Of a DNA stretch of 64,000 bases, positions 23,967-35,623 are shown piece by piece. Position 1 is the stretch's first letter. Each line of letters begins with the position of its first letter. The translations under genes were made by a program, and so were the position numbers. The stretch lies in assembly GCF_016025525.2 (NCBI RefSeq), contig NZ_JACSGR010000001.1:186001-250000 (forward strand), given 5' to 3'. The notes under the pieces are model-generated. The model was not told where the DNA came from. It saw only the letters and a list, made by a program, of their open reading frames with translations, and did no database searches. The stretch is from Eikenella glucosivorans. GTDB lineage: Bacteria; Pseudomonadota; Gammaproteobacteria; Burkholderiales; Neisseriaceae.

Positions 23967-25079
23967 ATGAGCGACCAAGACTACTACCAAACCCTCGGCG
24001 TGTCCCGCGACGCCTCCGACGACGAAATCAAAAAGGCTTACCGCAAGCTGGCGATGAAGTACCACCCCGACCGCAACCCCGACAACAAGGAAGCGGAAGA
24101 AAAATTCAAAACCATCCAAAAAGCCTACGAAATCCTCTCCGACCGGGAAAAACGCAGCCGCTACGACCAATTCGGCCAAGCCGGCGTAGACGGCAACGGC
24201 AGCGGTTTCGGCGGATTCGGTGGCGCGGGCGGCTTCGACTTCGGCGACATCTTCAGCCAGATGTTCGGCGGGGGCGGCGGCACGCGCCAGCAGAGCTTCC
24301 AAGGGCAAGACCTGCGCTACGATATTGAAATTTCGTTGGAAGAAGCCGCCACCGGCAGCAAAAAGCGCATCACCGTCCCCTCACACGAAGAATGCGATAT
24401 TTGCCACGGCTCCGGCGCCAAACCCGGCACCTCCGCCACCACCTGCTCCACCTGCCACGGTTCCGGCGTGGTGCATGTGCGCCAAGCCATTTTCCAGCTC
24501 CAGCAAACCTGCCCCACCTGCGGCGGTTCCGGCCGCGAAATCAAAGAGCCCTGCGTGAAATGCCACGGCGCCGGCCACGTGAAGAGCCGCAAAACGCTGG
24601 AAGTGAACATCCCCGCCGGCATTGAAAACGAGCAGCCCATCCGCCTTTCCGGCGAAGGCGAGCCCGGCTCGCATGGCGCGCCCGCCGGCGACTTGTATGT
24701 GGTGGTGCACATCCGCCGCCACGAAATCTTTGAGCGCAACGGCCTGGATCTGCACTGCGAACTGCCCATCAGCTTCACCACCGCCGCGCTGGGCGGCGAA
24801 GTGGAAGTGCCCACCTTGAGCGGCAAGGTCAAGCTGAACATCCCGAAAGAAACCCAAACCGGCCGCCGCATGCGCGTGCGCGGCAAGGGCATGAAATCGC
24901 TGCGCTCTTCCGCCACCGGCGACCTCTATTGCCACATCGTGGTGGAAACCCCGGTAAACCTCACCGACCGCCAGCGCGAGCTGTTGGAAGAGTTCGAAAA
25001 AATCTCCACCGGCCTCGACCGCGCCCAAACCCCGCGCCGCAAATCGTTTATGGACAAACTGCGCGATTTGATCGACTAA
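23967..25079 (+). CDS. dnaJ: Chaperone DnaJ
   Basis: The protein has 370 residues. DnaJ recruits DnaK to unfolded proteins and stimulates its ATPase. The J domain is at residues 4-70 with the HPD tripeptide at 33-35. A Gly/Phe-rich linker (75-110) follows. The zinc domain has four CxxCxGxG units (CDICHGSG, CSTCHGSG, CPTCGGSG, CVKCHGAG), and the two beta-barrel substrate domains and dimer helix complete it. The start ATG at 23967 matches the family (MSDQDYYQTLGV). It is not next to dnaK, which lies 27 kb away on the other strand. Confidence 0.97.
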   Translation: MSDQDYYQTLGVSRDASDDEIKKAYRKLAMKYHPDRNPDNKEAEEKFKTIQKAYEILSDREKRSRYDQFGQAGVDGNGSGFGGFGGAGGFDFGDIFSQMFGGGGGTRQQSFQGQDLRYDIEISLEEAATGSKKRITVPSHEECDICHGSGAKPGTSATTCSTCHGSGVVHVRQAIFQLQQTCPTCGGSGREIKEPCVKCHGAGHVKSRKTLEVNIPAGIENEQPIRLSGEGEPGSHGAPAGDLYVVVHIRRHEIFERNGLDLHCELPISFTTAALGGEVEVPTLSGKVKLNIPKETQTGRRMRVRGKGMKSLRSSATGDLYCHIVVETPVNLTDRQRELLEEFEKISTGLDRAQTPRRKSFMDKLRDLID

Positions 25080-25151
25080 ACTTCCGTATGCCAAACAGCC
25101 GGCCATTGAGCCGGCTGTTTCGTTTGGATGGCGGCAGGGGCGGTTGGCAAG

Positions 25152-25191
25152 AGGCTACCTGAAAAACAGCAAACGGTTTTTCAGGTAGCCT
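25152..25191. terminator. eikDUS inverted-pair terminator (dnaJ side)
   Basis: An eikDUS pair with a 10-base loop, followed by TTCTT, downstream of dnaJ. Confidence 0.7.
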
Positions 25192-25234
25192 TCTTCCGTT
25201 TCAAAAGCCGCTACGGGAACGCTAAGCAACAAAA

Positions 25235-25262
25235 AGGCTACCTGAAATTTTTCAGGTAGCCT
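25235..25262. terminator. eikDUS inverted-pair terminator (lysS side)
   Basis: A near-continuous palindrome AGGCTACCTGAAATTTTTCA... just beyond the lysS stop. It works for the minus-strand gene. Confidence 0.75.
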
Positions 25263-25280
25263 TTGATTAAGCAGGAAGGA

Positions 25281-26801
25281 TTAGTGCTGGCCTTCTTCCG
25301 GACGCATGTGCGGGAACAGGATCACGTCGCGGATGCTCGGGGCGTTGGTGAGCAGCATCACCAGGCGGTCGATGCCGATACCGCAACCGCCGGTGGGCGG
25401 CAGGCCGTATTCCATGGCGCGGATGTAGTCGGCGTCGTAGTTCATGGCTTCGTCGTCGCCGGCTTCTTTCTGAGCCACTTGTGATCTGAAGCGATCGGCC
25501 TGGTCTTCCGGGTCGTTCAACTCTGAGTAGCCGTTGGCCAGCTCGCGGCCTACTGCAAACAGTTCGAAACGCTCGGTGAGCTTCGGATTGGTATCGGAAG
25601 CACGGGCCAGCGGAGACACTTCAACCGGGTAGTCGATGATGAAGGTGGGGTTCCACAGTTTGCCTTCGGCGCAGCCTTCAAACAGCGCCAATTGCAGGCT
25701 GCCCACGCCGGGGGCGGCAGGCAGGTCTTCACCGTGTTTCACCACTTCTTTTTTCAGCCATTCTTCATCGTTCAGCTGCTCGTCGGTGTATTGCGGATTG
25801 TATTTTTTGATCGCTTCCACGATGGTGAGGCGGTCAAAACGTTTTTCCAAATCCACTTCTTTGCCGTTGTAGGGCACGTGCAGGCTGCCGCAAACGGCGT
25901 TGGCGCAGGCGCGGATCACGCCTTCGGTCATGTCCATCATGCGGTGGTAGTCGGAGAATGCCTCGTAGAACTCCATCATGGTGAACTCGGGGTTGTGGCG
26001 GGCAGACACGCCTTCGTTGCGGAAGTTGCGGTTGATTTCAAACACGCGCTCGAAGCCGCCAACCACCAAACGTTTCAGATACAACTCGGGAGCGATTCGC
26101 ATAAACAGCGGGATGTCCAGCGCGTTGTGGTGGGTAACGAACGGACGGGCTGCAGCGCCGCCGGCAATCGGGTGCATCATCGGGGTTTCCACTTCCAAAT
26201 ACTGTTCGCCAGTCATGAAGTTGCGGATGGTTTGGATGATGCGGCCGCGTTTTTTGAAGATTTCGCGTGATTCTTCGTTCACGATCAAATCGGCATAACG
26301 CTGGCGGTAGCGGGTTTCTTGGTCTTTCAGGCCGTGTACTTTATCCGGCAGCGGGCGCAGGGCTTTGGCCAGCAGGCGGATTTGGCTCACGCGCACGGTC
26401 AATTCACCGTGGTTGGTTTTAAACAATACGCCTTCCGCGCCGAGAATGTCGCCCAAGTCCCAACGCTTGAACTCTTCATGAACCTTCTCACCTACGCCCT
26501 GATCGTTGACGTAGAGCTGGATCTGGCCGGAAACATCCTGCAGGGTGGCGAAGCTTGCCTTACCCATGTCGCGCTGAAGCATCATGCGACCGGCTACCTT
26601 AACGGTGATGTTCTTTTCGTCCAACTCTTCTTTAGACAGTTCGCCGTACTTGCTGTGCAGGTCGCCGGCAAAGGCATCGCGACGGAAATCGTTCGGGAAA
26701 GCCACGCCGTGCTTGCGGATCTCGGCCAATTTTTCGCGACGAACTGCCATTACTTGGCTTTCGTCTAACTGCGGGGTATCGTGGTGTTGAGATTCATTCA
26801 T
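25281..26801 (-). CDS. lysS: Lysyl-tRNA synthetase, class II
   Basis: The product has about 506 residues. It charges tRNA-Lys with lysine. The N-terminal OB-fold anticodon domain (residues 55-160, VKVAGRMMLQRDMGKASFAT) precedes the class II core: motif 1 around YLEVETPMMHPIAGGAAARPF, motif 2 FRNEGVSARHNPEFTMMEFYEAF and motif 3 GGCGIGIDRLVMLLTN. The start is placed at ATG 26801 (MNESQHH), which has GGATGGA upstream; ATG 26810 (MDTMNES) is an equally open alternative. The leader has small hairpins but no recognisable T-box. Confidence 0.96.
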   Translation of the reverse strand: MNESQHHDTPQLDESQVMAVRREKLAEIRKHGVAFPNDFRRDAFAGDLHSKYGELSKEELDEKNITVKVAGRMMLQRDMGKASFATLQDVSGQIQLYVNDQGVGEKVHEEFKRWDLGDILGAEGVLFKTNHGELTVRVSQIRLLAKALRPLPDKVHGLKDQETRYRQRYADLIVNEESREIFKKRGRIIQTIRNFMTGEQYLEVETPMMHPIAGGAAARPFVTHHNALDIPLFMRIAPELYLKRLVVGGFERVFEINRNFRNEGVSARHNPEFTMMEFYEAFSDYHRMMDMTEGVIRACANAVCGSLHVPYNGKEVDLEKRFDRLTIVEAIKKYNPQYTDEQLNDEEWLKKEVVKHGEDLPAAPGVGSLQLALFEGCAEGKLWNPTFIIDYPVEVSPLARASDTNPKLTERFELFAVGRELANGYSELNDPEDQADRFRSQVAQKEAGDDEAMNYDADYIRAMEYGLPPTGGCGIGIDRLVMLLTNAPSIRDVILFPHMRPEEGQH

Positions 26802-27114
26802 GGTATCCATCCATTAGTTAATTAAAGACAGCTGCCTCTTCAAAGCAGTCTGCCTTAGGGGTTGAAAAACTTCTTTTAAAACCTGCCTGCGCTTTCCGTC
26901 CGATGCGCCCGTCAACGCCTAGTGCGTTCTCGAACCTGCAATTTCGGGGGGAGGCTGCAAGCAGGGTTGTAAATTAATGGAAGATTACGGCGTATGTCAA
27001 GGGGGTGGATTAAATATTTTCCAAATATTTTTCAAACGCCAAAACTTGTTGCCTTATCCGGCACAAAGGCCGCCGATAGAAACGATCGGCGGCCTTTGTG
27101 CGGCGGTTCGGTGT
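26802..27114. other. lysS leader and gap, function not seen
   Basis: This 313-base gap upstream of lysS is relatively AT-rich near lysS, contains a small AACGC/GCGTT hairpin around 26917-26931 and a GC-rich GGCGGCCTTTGTG/CACAAAGGCCGCC hairpin at about 27063-27105 that should terminate the amidotransferase gene. No DUS, tRNA or riboswitch was recognised. Confidence 0.45.
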
Positions 27115-27957
27115 TTAGGCGGCGGCGCCGACAGAGCGGGCGATGGCCAAGCCTTCCTGCTGGCTGAGGTAGCGCGGGTTGTCGGGGCAGTCGCGCAGGA
27201 TGATGTCGCCGTCGCGGAAGGCCACCAGCTCGTTTACCGCAAGCTGGGTCCAGCTTTCGTTGGTGGTTAAGGGCTGTGTGGCGATCACGGCCACACGGTC
27301 GTCGGGCGTGGTAACCGCGGCGAAATCGACGGCCACGTCGTTGTCGATGAGGTGCGCTTCGCCGAAAGGGGCCTGGCGGATGATGTAGTGCAAGAGGGTG
27401 CTGGCGTGGGCAAACAGGATGTCGCCGTTGGAGAGCATGAAGTTGAATAATCCGTGGCGGCGCACTTGCGCGGTGAGGGCGGCAACTTCGGCAAACAGTT
27501 TGCCCACGGGCGGCTTGTGTTCGAAGCGTTGGCGCAGCTGTTCGAGGATGAAGCAGAAGGCGCGTTCGGAATCGGTGGTGCCGACTGCCCGGTAGTATTG
27601 GCCTTCGGCGGGCTGGAAGTCGGCGAGGTGGCCGTTGTGGGCGAAGAGCCAGTATTCGCCCCACATTTCGCGGATGAAGGGGTGGGTGTTGGCCAGCCCT
27701 ATGCTGCCTTGGGTGGCTTTGCGGATGTGGGCGATCACGTTGGTGGATTTGATTTGGTAGGTCTTCACTAAATCGGCCACGGGGGAATGGGCGCTGGGCT
27801 TGTCGTCGTGGAACATGCGCACGCCTTTTTGCTCGAAGAAGCCGATGCCGAAGCCGTCGGCATGGCGGTCGGTGAGCCCGCCGCGCAGGCGGAAGCCTTC
27901 GAAGGAGAAGACGATGTCGGTGGGGGTGTTGCAGTTCATGCCTAGGAGCTGGCACAT
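27115..27957 (-). CDS. Class II glutamine amidotransferase (YafJ-like)
   Basis: The protein has 280 residues. The nucleophile is Cys2 (MCQLLGMNC), exposed after removal of Met1. Then come ADGFGIGFFEQKG, HIRKATQGSIGLANTHPF and FAHNGHLADFQP, the glutaminase (Ntn hydrolase) core motifs. It would release ammonia from glutamine; the acceptor in this family is not known, though a GatI-type role in other bacteria has been proposed. It is not fused to a synthase domain. It is a single-gene unit with a strong GC hairpin beyond the stop. Confidence 0.88.
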   Translation of the reverse strand: MCQLLGMNCNTPTDIVFSFEGFRLRGGLTDRHADGFGIGFFEQKGVRMFHDDKPSAHSPVADLVKTYQIKSTNVIAHIRKATQGSIGLANTHPFIREMWGEYWLFAHNGHLADFQPAEGQYYRAVGTTDSERAFCFILEQLRQRFEHKPPVGKLFAEVAALTAQVRRHGLFNFMLSNGDILFAHASTLLHYIIRQAPFGEAHLIDNDVAVDFAAVTTPDDRVAVIATQPLTTNESWTQLAVNELVAFRDGDIILRDCPDNPRYLSQQEGLAIARSVGAAA

Positions 27958-28254
27958 GGCGGATTCCTCGCGTGGTTGGGTCGGTGTTTGCCTCTATGCT
28001 CATTTTAACGACCTTGAGGCTACCTGAAAACCGGTTTGCGGCTATGGCGATATAACGGGCGGCTATATCGGTGTGGTGCCATCGCGGCGGCGCGGGGCTT
28101 GGCTGCTCGGGGATCGGCTGTTTTGTTTCGGCCGCGCCAAATTTTTCAGGTAGCCTGTTGCGGTTTCGGAAGGCGGGGAAATGTTTGAAGATAAGGTGCT
28201 GCCAGGCTCCTCGTGTACAATGCCGCTACTCTTTCGCAGGCTACCTGAAAACCC

Positions 28255-28905
28255 ATGTTCGGCATCGTTAATCCCGTTTCTTATTTAATCGGCACGGTCA
28301 TCCTCATCCTCATGCCCGGCCCCAACAGCATGTTTTGCCTGTCGGCGGCGGCGCGCTACGGGGTGCGGCGGGCGTATCGCGCGGTGTTCGGCATTTTGCT
28401 GGGCGATTCGCTGCTGATTTTGGCCACCGTGCTCGGCGCGGGCACGCTGCTGCGGCTGTATCCGGCGCTGTTTCACGGCATCAAGCTGGCGGGCGGGCTG
28501 TATCTGGCCTACATCGGCTGCGGTCTGCTGCGCGGGGCGGCACGCAAATGGTTTGCCCCATCGCCGGGCTTGGCCGATTCGCCCGCGCCCGATGCGCCGC
28601 CCGCGCGCCATGTTTTCAAACGCGCCCTGCTCTTGAGCCTCACCAATCCGAAGGCGATTCTGTTTTTGCTGTCGTTTTTCATCCAGTTTGTCGATCCGGC
28701 CTATCCGCACCCCGCGCTTTCCTTCCTGCTGCTGGCGCTGGTGTTGCAAGCCGTCAGTTTCAGCTATTTGAATTTCCTGGTGTTGGCCGGAGCGAAGGCG
28801 GCGCGGCTGTTCGGCCGGCACGGGCGTTGGGGCGCGGCAGCCATGGGCGTGGTGGGGCTGCTGTTTGTCGGCTTTGCCGTGAGCCTGTGGCTGGCCGAGA
28901 TTTAG
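28255..28905 (+). CDS. LysE/RhtB-family amino-acid exporter
   Basis: The product has 216 residues and six membrane segments. The first helix region ILILMPGPNSMFCLSAAARYG is the LysE-family signature (PGPN), then GILLGDSLLILATVLGAGTLL and the GLYLAYIGCGLLRG segment. The second half begins KRALLLSLTNPKAILFLLSFFIQF (NPK motif). Such proteins export amino acids such as leucine, lysine or homoserine; LeuE is the closest in overall look. The ATG at 28255 directly follows an eikDUS, so DUS provides its upstream context instead of a clear ribosome binding site. Confidence 0.9.
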   Translation: MFGIVNPVSYLIGTVILILMPGPNSMFCLSAAARYGVRRAYRAVFGILLGDSLLILATVLGAGTLLRLYPALFHGIKLAGGLYLAYIGCGLLRGAARKWFAPSPGLADSPAPDAPPARHVFKRALLLSLTNPKAILFLLSFFIQFVDPAYPHPALSFLLLALVLQAVSFSYLNFLVLAGAKAARLFGRHGRWGAAAMGVVGLLFVGFAVSLWLAEI

Positions 28906-29072
28906 TTTTGGCTTCGTATGAGCCCGAGCTTTGGCTTTGCGGAAGCGCCGCTTTGGCTTTGCCAAGGTATCGCTTTCAGGTAGCCTCAATTCGGTGCGGG
29001 CTACCTGAAAAGCAAAGCGGTTTGCCGTATAATTAGCGGCATTTGCCCACACTGCCTGCATCAGGAATCCCC

Positions 29073-29414
29073 ATGCCCAAACTCCGCATCCTGCTCGCCG
29101 CCCTCGCCCTTTCTGCCTGCACCAGCCTCGGCAGCCAAAGCTACAGCGGCGAGAGTGCCACTTTCGGCGGCGACCATATCCTGCGCAACGATGTTACCCG
29201 CACCGTGCTCACCGCCGAGCGCGCCGCCCACAATTGCGGCCAAATCCAATCCATCCGCAGCAAAATCCTGCAAGCCCGCAAAGTGCGCGGCCGCTGGCAG
29301 GTGCGCGAAGAATGGGCCGTGCAGGCCTGCGGCAAAACCCACCGCTACCACATCGGCCTGTTTGAAGACGCGCGCGGCGAAACCGACTACACCGTACGCC
29401 TGATTTCCCGCTAA
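29073..29414 (+). CDS. Small lipoprotein of unknown function
   Basis: The protein has 113 residues. Signal sequence and lipobox LALSAC (Cys16) suggest outer- or inner-membrane anchoring. The rest includes TLTAERAAHNCGQIQSIRSK and a WQVREEWAVQACGKTHRYHIGLFED stretch with two Cys that could form a disulfide, and ends in a beta strand TDYTVRLISR. I recognise it as a conserved small lipoprotein of Neisseriaceae type but without assigned function. GGAATCCCC lies before ATG 29073. Single-gene unit. Confidence 0.75.
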   Translation: MPKLRILLAALALSACTSLGSQSYSGESATFGGDHILRNDVTRTVLTAERAAHNCGQIQSIRSKILQARKVRGRWQVREEWAVQACGKTHRYHIGLFEDARGETDYTVRLISR

Positions 29415-29562
29415 AGCCAAACGAAACCCAGGCTACCTGAAAAAATATCTTTGCGCGGATACAGCGCAGTTTCCGCAAAGCTCAAACAAGCCGACACGGT
29501 TTAACTTCGTTGAAGCTGGCGCTTTCGGGTAGCCCATCCCCGCATGCAGACAGAGCCACACT

Positions 29563-29847
29563 ATGAAACAACACCAATTCCGCCTCACCCTTGAATACCT
29601 TGCCGACAAAGACGGCCACCCCGTTTCCGCCGAACCGCTGGTGTTTGATGCACCCAACCACGACAATATTTTCGACATCGTGAAGCTGATGGAGCGGCGC
29701 GAAGGATTCACCCCCGAAATGGCGCAACGCTTCGCCGTGGGGCTGAAACTGATGGGCGAAGTGATGATGGAAAATAAGGAGCACCCGCTGTTTGCCGAAT
29801 TGAAACCGCATTTTATGGAAATTATGAAGGCAGTGAAGCGGAAATAG
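29563..29847 (+). CDS. DUF3861-type small protein
   Basis: The product has 94 residues. The pattern (MKQHQFRLTLEYLADKDGHP, LVFDAPNHDNIFDIVKLMER and EMAQRFAVGLKLMGEVMMENKEHPLFAELKPHF) matches the DUF3861 family. It is soluble with no signal peptide, and its function is unknown. The ATG follows a decayed eikDUS; the gene is a short single unit. Confidence 0.78.
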   Translation: MKQHQFRLTLEYLADKDGHPVSAEPLVFDAPNHDNIFDIVKLMERREGFTPEMAQRFAVGLKLMGEVMMENKEHPLFAELKPHFMEIMKAVKRK

Positions 29848-30008
29848 AATTAAAAGAGGCTACCTGAAAGCGCTAGTTTCCAGAAGTTAAATAATGATGT
29901 CTTGCGAAGCAAGTCGGAGTTTCTGCGAAACTAAAAAGGATTTACCGATTTTCAGGTAGCCTTTAAGCGGCAAAGATAGATAATTCATACGGCCTTTGAA
30001 CTTCCCGA

Positions 30009-30094
30009 AGGGTGTGTGCCGCAAGGCACGCACGCGGCGGGTTGGGGTTGCAGATAAAACGGAGAACGCGTGCGTGCATTCCGTACACACCCTA
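30009..30094. repeat. MITE-like inverted element, copy 2
   Basis: Termini AGGGTGTGTGCC and GTACACACCCT enclose GCACGCACGCG and CGCGTGCGTGC. It is the same family as 10724-10800. It stands immediately upstream of the AT-rich gene at 30136. Confidence 0.6.
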
Positions 30095-30135
30095 CATGCG
30101 GGCTACGGCTGGCTTTTGTTTATGATGGAGACCTT

Positions 30136-30792
30136 ATGAAAGAATCAAATAACCTAAAACGGATGAGCGTAGTAGTGGCAATTTTATTTACGTCCCTGCC
30201 TATTTTCGGAGCAACGGATACTTGGACATTATGGTCTCACTGGTTAGGTTCGGTAATATTCTATTCTACAACAATATATTCTACACACAGATACTATAAA
30301 ATAGACAATTCTAATAAAGACAATATCCGAAATTCAATATATAGTTCGCAGAATTTAATTATTTCACAAGTTTTTCTTTTTGCAATTTTAGTATATGGAT
30401 ATATTTCTTTACTTGATGGAATAAAAACATCTTCCATGCTTCAAGCATATGCAACAATATCAATGTATGTTTCATTTTTTAGCATTCCTACATACTACAA
30501 ACTTAAAGGATACATTTCGGAGTTGAAAAAAACAAAAAATATAGAAAATATTCTTGGTATCCCTCCAGATTATTGGTCTCTAACTCTTTGTGCAATATCA
30601 TCTATCATTTTATTATCTAATATTATTTTGATTTACTGTGATATTAGAGAACCAAACACATATAAGTGGTTATTTACATTTTGGGGAACTATTTTCTCAA
30701 CGATAATATTTGTACTTTCAAATACATTTGAAACAATAATCTCTCATAAATATGGATTATCAACTGAAAACCCTGAAAACAAAGAAAGTTAA
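30136..30792 (+). CDS. AT-rich four-pass membrane protein, unknown
   Basis: The protein has 218 residues and no recognised family. Four hydrophobic segments are seen at about 10-27, 73-92, 101-118 and 149-170, plus a weaker one around 183-202. The base composition is strikingly AT-rich (many AAT, ATA, TTT codons) between GC-rich neighbours, a sign of recent acquisition. It ends 7 bases before the carB start, so it could be read with carB or may have displaced the native upstream sequence. The ATG at 30136 follows GATGGAGACC. Possible roles such as an immunity or small-molecule transport protein are speculation. Confidence 0.7.
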   Translation: MKESNNLKRMSVVVAILFTSLPIFGATDTWTLWSHWLGSVIFYSTTIYSTHRYYKIDNSNKDNIRNSIYSSQNLIISQVFLFAILVYGYISLLDGIKTSSMLQAYATISMYVSFFSIPTYYKLKGYISELKKTKNIENILGIPPDYWSLTLCAISSIILLSNIILIYCDIREPNTYKWLFTFWGTIFSTIIFVLSNTFETIISHKYGLSTENPENKES

Positions 30793-30798
30793 AACACC

Positions 30799-34008
<3,210 letters not shown>

Positions 34009-34157
34009 GGAGTGGCTACCTGAAAAAGGGAAAAGGCTGCCCGGCAATATGTCGGGCAGCCTGTCAGGCTTTAATATTAGGACTGTACGGGACTGCGCTA
34101 GATCAGCCCTAAAATAAAAGATGGGGATTTACTGCTTGCCCCTGTGGTCGGGGGCGT

Positions 34158-34228
34158 AATAAAAGGCTACCTGAAAATTTTCAGGTAGCCTTTTCGGTGT
34201 AAGCTGCAAACAATCTTGCCGATTATTT
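34158..34228. repeat. Stray copy of the dnaK 3' end and terminator
   Basis: This 71-base stretch is nearly identical to 52318-52390, which is the dnaK terminator plus the end of dnaK. The match stops exactly at the left end of the IS element. The palindromic eikDUS hairpin (34161-34194) is part of it and here follows carB. Confidence 0.75.
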
Positions 34229-35267
34229 GGACTAAAGGACAAATGGGATGATAAAAATCGCTGGGGGCCTTACCATACGCGGCTTTCAGCGATTTTTTGC
34301 CAATGTTCGTTAAAAATGCCCTTTTTGCCATAAAAGCACCCTCGTTAAGAACGGCTGTAAAAACGGCCGGCAAAGATATAAATGTTCCACCTGCAAAAAG
34401 TACCTGCCCGTCTTTAAACTCCCTTCTCCCAACCAACTGTTGCAAGAGTACATCCACGGCAAGCAAACGCTCACACAATTAGCTGCCCGTTACCAATGCA
34501 GCGCCAAAACCATCCAGCGCCATATCCGGCAAGTCGCTCCGCCTGCAAACACCGCCCAAAAAGTATGGGCCGCCAACCTCATCATGGACACCACCTACTT
34601 TGGCAGGAACTTCGGCGTCATGGTGTTCCTCGACAGCCTGAGCGGACAAGTACTGCACCACCAATACGTCGAACACGAAACCGCCGCCCTCTACCAAGCA
34701 GGATTGAGGCACATCCTCAGGCAAGGCATCTCCATCCAGAGCATTACTGCCGACGGCTTCAAAGGCCTACCCAAGCTTTTTCCCGGCGTTCCATTCCGGC
34801 TCTGCCGGTTTCATCAACAACAAACCATACGGCGCTACCTGACACGCAAACCGAAATCCGCAGCCGCTAAGGAACTCAAAGCCCTGGCAGACAGCCTGTT
34901 CCAGTTATCCCAAGCAGACTTCACCCGACAATTGCGGCAATGGCACAGCCGATACCGCGACTACCTGAACGAGAAGAGCTATGAAGAAGAAGGAGGGGCA
35001 CGGTGGTGGTACACCCACAAAAACCTGAGGAGCGCATATCACAGCCTGAACAGCGGCCTGCCGTACCTGTTTACTTTTGAACGGAACCGGGAATGGATGA
35101 TGCCAAACACCACCAATATGTTGGAAGGGCGATTTGGTGAATTGAAGGTTAAAATCCGCTGTCATGCGGGGATGAGTGTGCAGACTAAGAAATTGTTTAT
35201 AGATAATTTCTTCAGAACTAAGAAGGGACATTTGGGATGAAGAATCATCCCTTGTATCTATTAGTCC
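34229..35267 (+). mobile_element. IS element with zinc-ribbon DDE transposase
   Basis: Imperfect terminal inverted repeats bound a 1039-base element: left GGACTAAAGGACAAATGGG and the right end read inward GGACTAATAGATACAAGGG (19 of 24 bases match over the full arms, 34229-34252 and 35244-35267). It carries one transposase frame. I see no convincing target-site duplication. The element lies between carB and the CRISPR-Cas locus. Transposase features point to the Zn-binding variant of the IS256 group (IS1249-like); family naming is tentative. Confidence 0.75.
34314..35240 (+). CDS. DDE transposase with N-terminal zinc ribbon, N-terminus possibly defective
   Basis: The open frame starts after a TAA at 34311 and first codes a zinc ribbon (KCPFCHKSTLV...RYKCSTCKKYL), then an HTH-like segment (TLTQLAARYQCSAKTIQRHI). 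DDE residues are in NLIMDTTYFG, ITADGFKGL and NMLEGRFGE. From 34314 it has about 308 codons. No ATG/GTG lies in frame before the ribbon; the first TTG is at 34440, which would lose the ribbon. Either a frameshift has removed the start, an ATG in another frame (34303 or 34316) is used with frameshifting, or the gene is inactive. Terminal repeats are still recognisable. Confidence 0.7.
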   Translation, partial: KCPFCHKSTLVKNGCKNGRQRYKCSTCKKYLPVFKLPSPNQLLQEYIHGKQTLTQLAARYQCSAKTIQRHIRQVAPPANTAQKVWAANLIMDTTYFGRNFGVMVFLDSLSGQVLHHQYVEHETAALYQAGLRHILRQGISIQSITADGFKGLPKLFPGVPFRLCRFHQQQTIRRYLTRKPKSAAAKELKALADSLFQLSQADFTRQLRQWHSRYRDYLNEKSYEEEGGARWWYTHKNLRSAYHSLNSGLPYLFTFERNREWMMPNTTNMLEGRFGELKVKIRCHAGMSVQTKKLFIDNFFRTKKGHLG

Positions 35268-35298
35268 TAAAATTAAATATGTTAACTATAGCAGAGAA

Positions 35299-35326
35299 TT
35301 GATATCAGTTGTTTAGGTGATACAGT
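35299..35326 (+). promoter_or_regulatory. Candidate cas operon promoter
   Basis: TTGATA (35299-35304) and TACAGT (35321-35326) are separated by 16 bases in an AT-rich stretch between the IS element and the first cas-like frame. Confidence 0.35.
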
Positions 35327-35413
35327 GGATTAACCACAATACCACATCTATGTAAATAAATAATAATATTTGATAAGATATGGTTAATGACAATCTGTGA
35401 GATTGGTATTGGT

Positions 35414-35623
35414 ATGACCACACAGCGCATCGCCCACGTCAGGCAATTGGACGGGCAACCCCAATCCCTGCAAAACCATCTGACCGAAACCGCCGCCATA
35501 GCCAAGTCCTTGGTGGGGAAATTGGATTTGGAACAGGCTGGCGAACTCCTCGGTCTCCTGCACGACTTCGGTCAATATTTTCATCTCTCAATGTTATCGT
35601 GGGAGCTCAAATGTCCGACATGA
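35414..35623 (+). pseudogene. Vestigial Cas3 HD-domain N-terminus
   Basis: The frame codes 69 residues that match the start of a Cas3 HD nuclease domain: RIAHVRQLDGQPQSLQNHLTET (first His region) and ELLGLLHDFGQYFH (HD motif), after which it stops in the start region of the intact cas3. The intact cas3 begins with a related but different sequence (ISHVRQDSSENWHSHPLQNH, LLHDLGKFQ). So this is the remnant of a second, diverged cas3 gene, not a duplicate of the one beside it. It may still be translated ahead of cas3, overlapping its start by 13 bases. Confidence 0.6.

Noticed and set aside
26880..26960. Possible tRNA or riboswitch in the lysS leader (GTTCTCGAACC)
   Set aside because: No cloverleaf or known riboswitch core could be built; only a short hairpin is present.
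34229..35267. Target-site duplication of the IS element
   Set aside because: The 8 bases on each side (GATTATTT and TAAAATTA) do not match.
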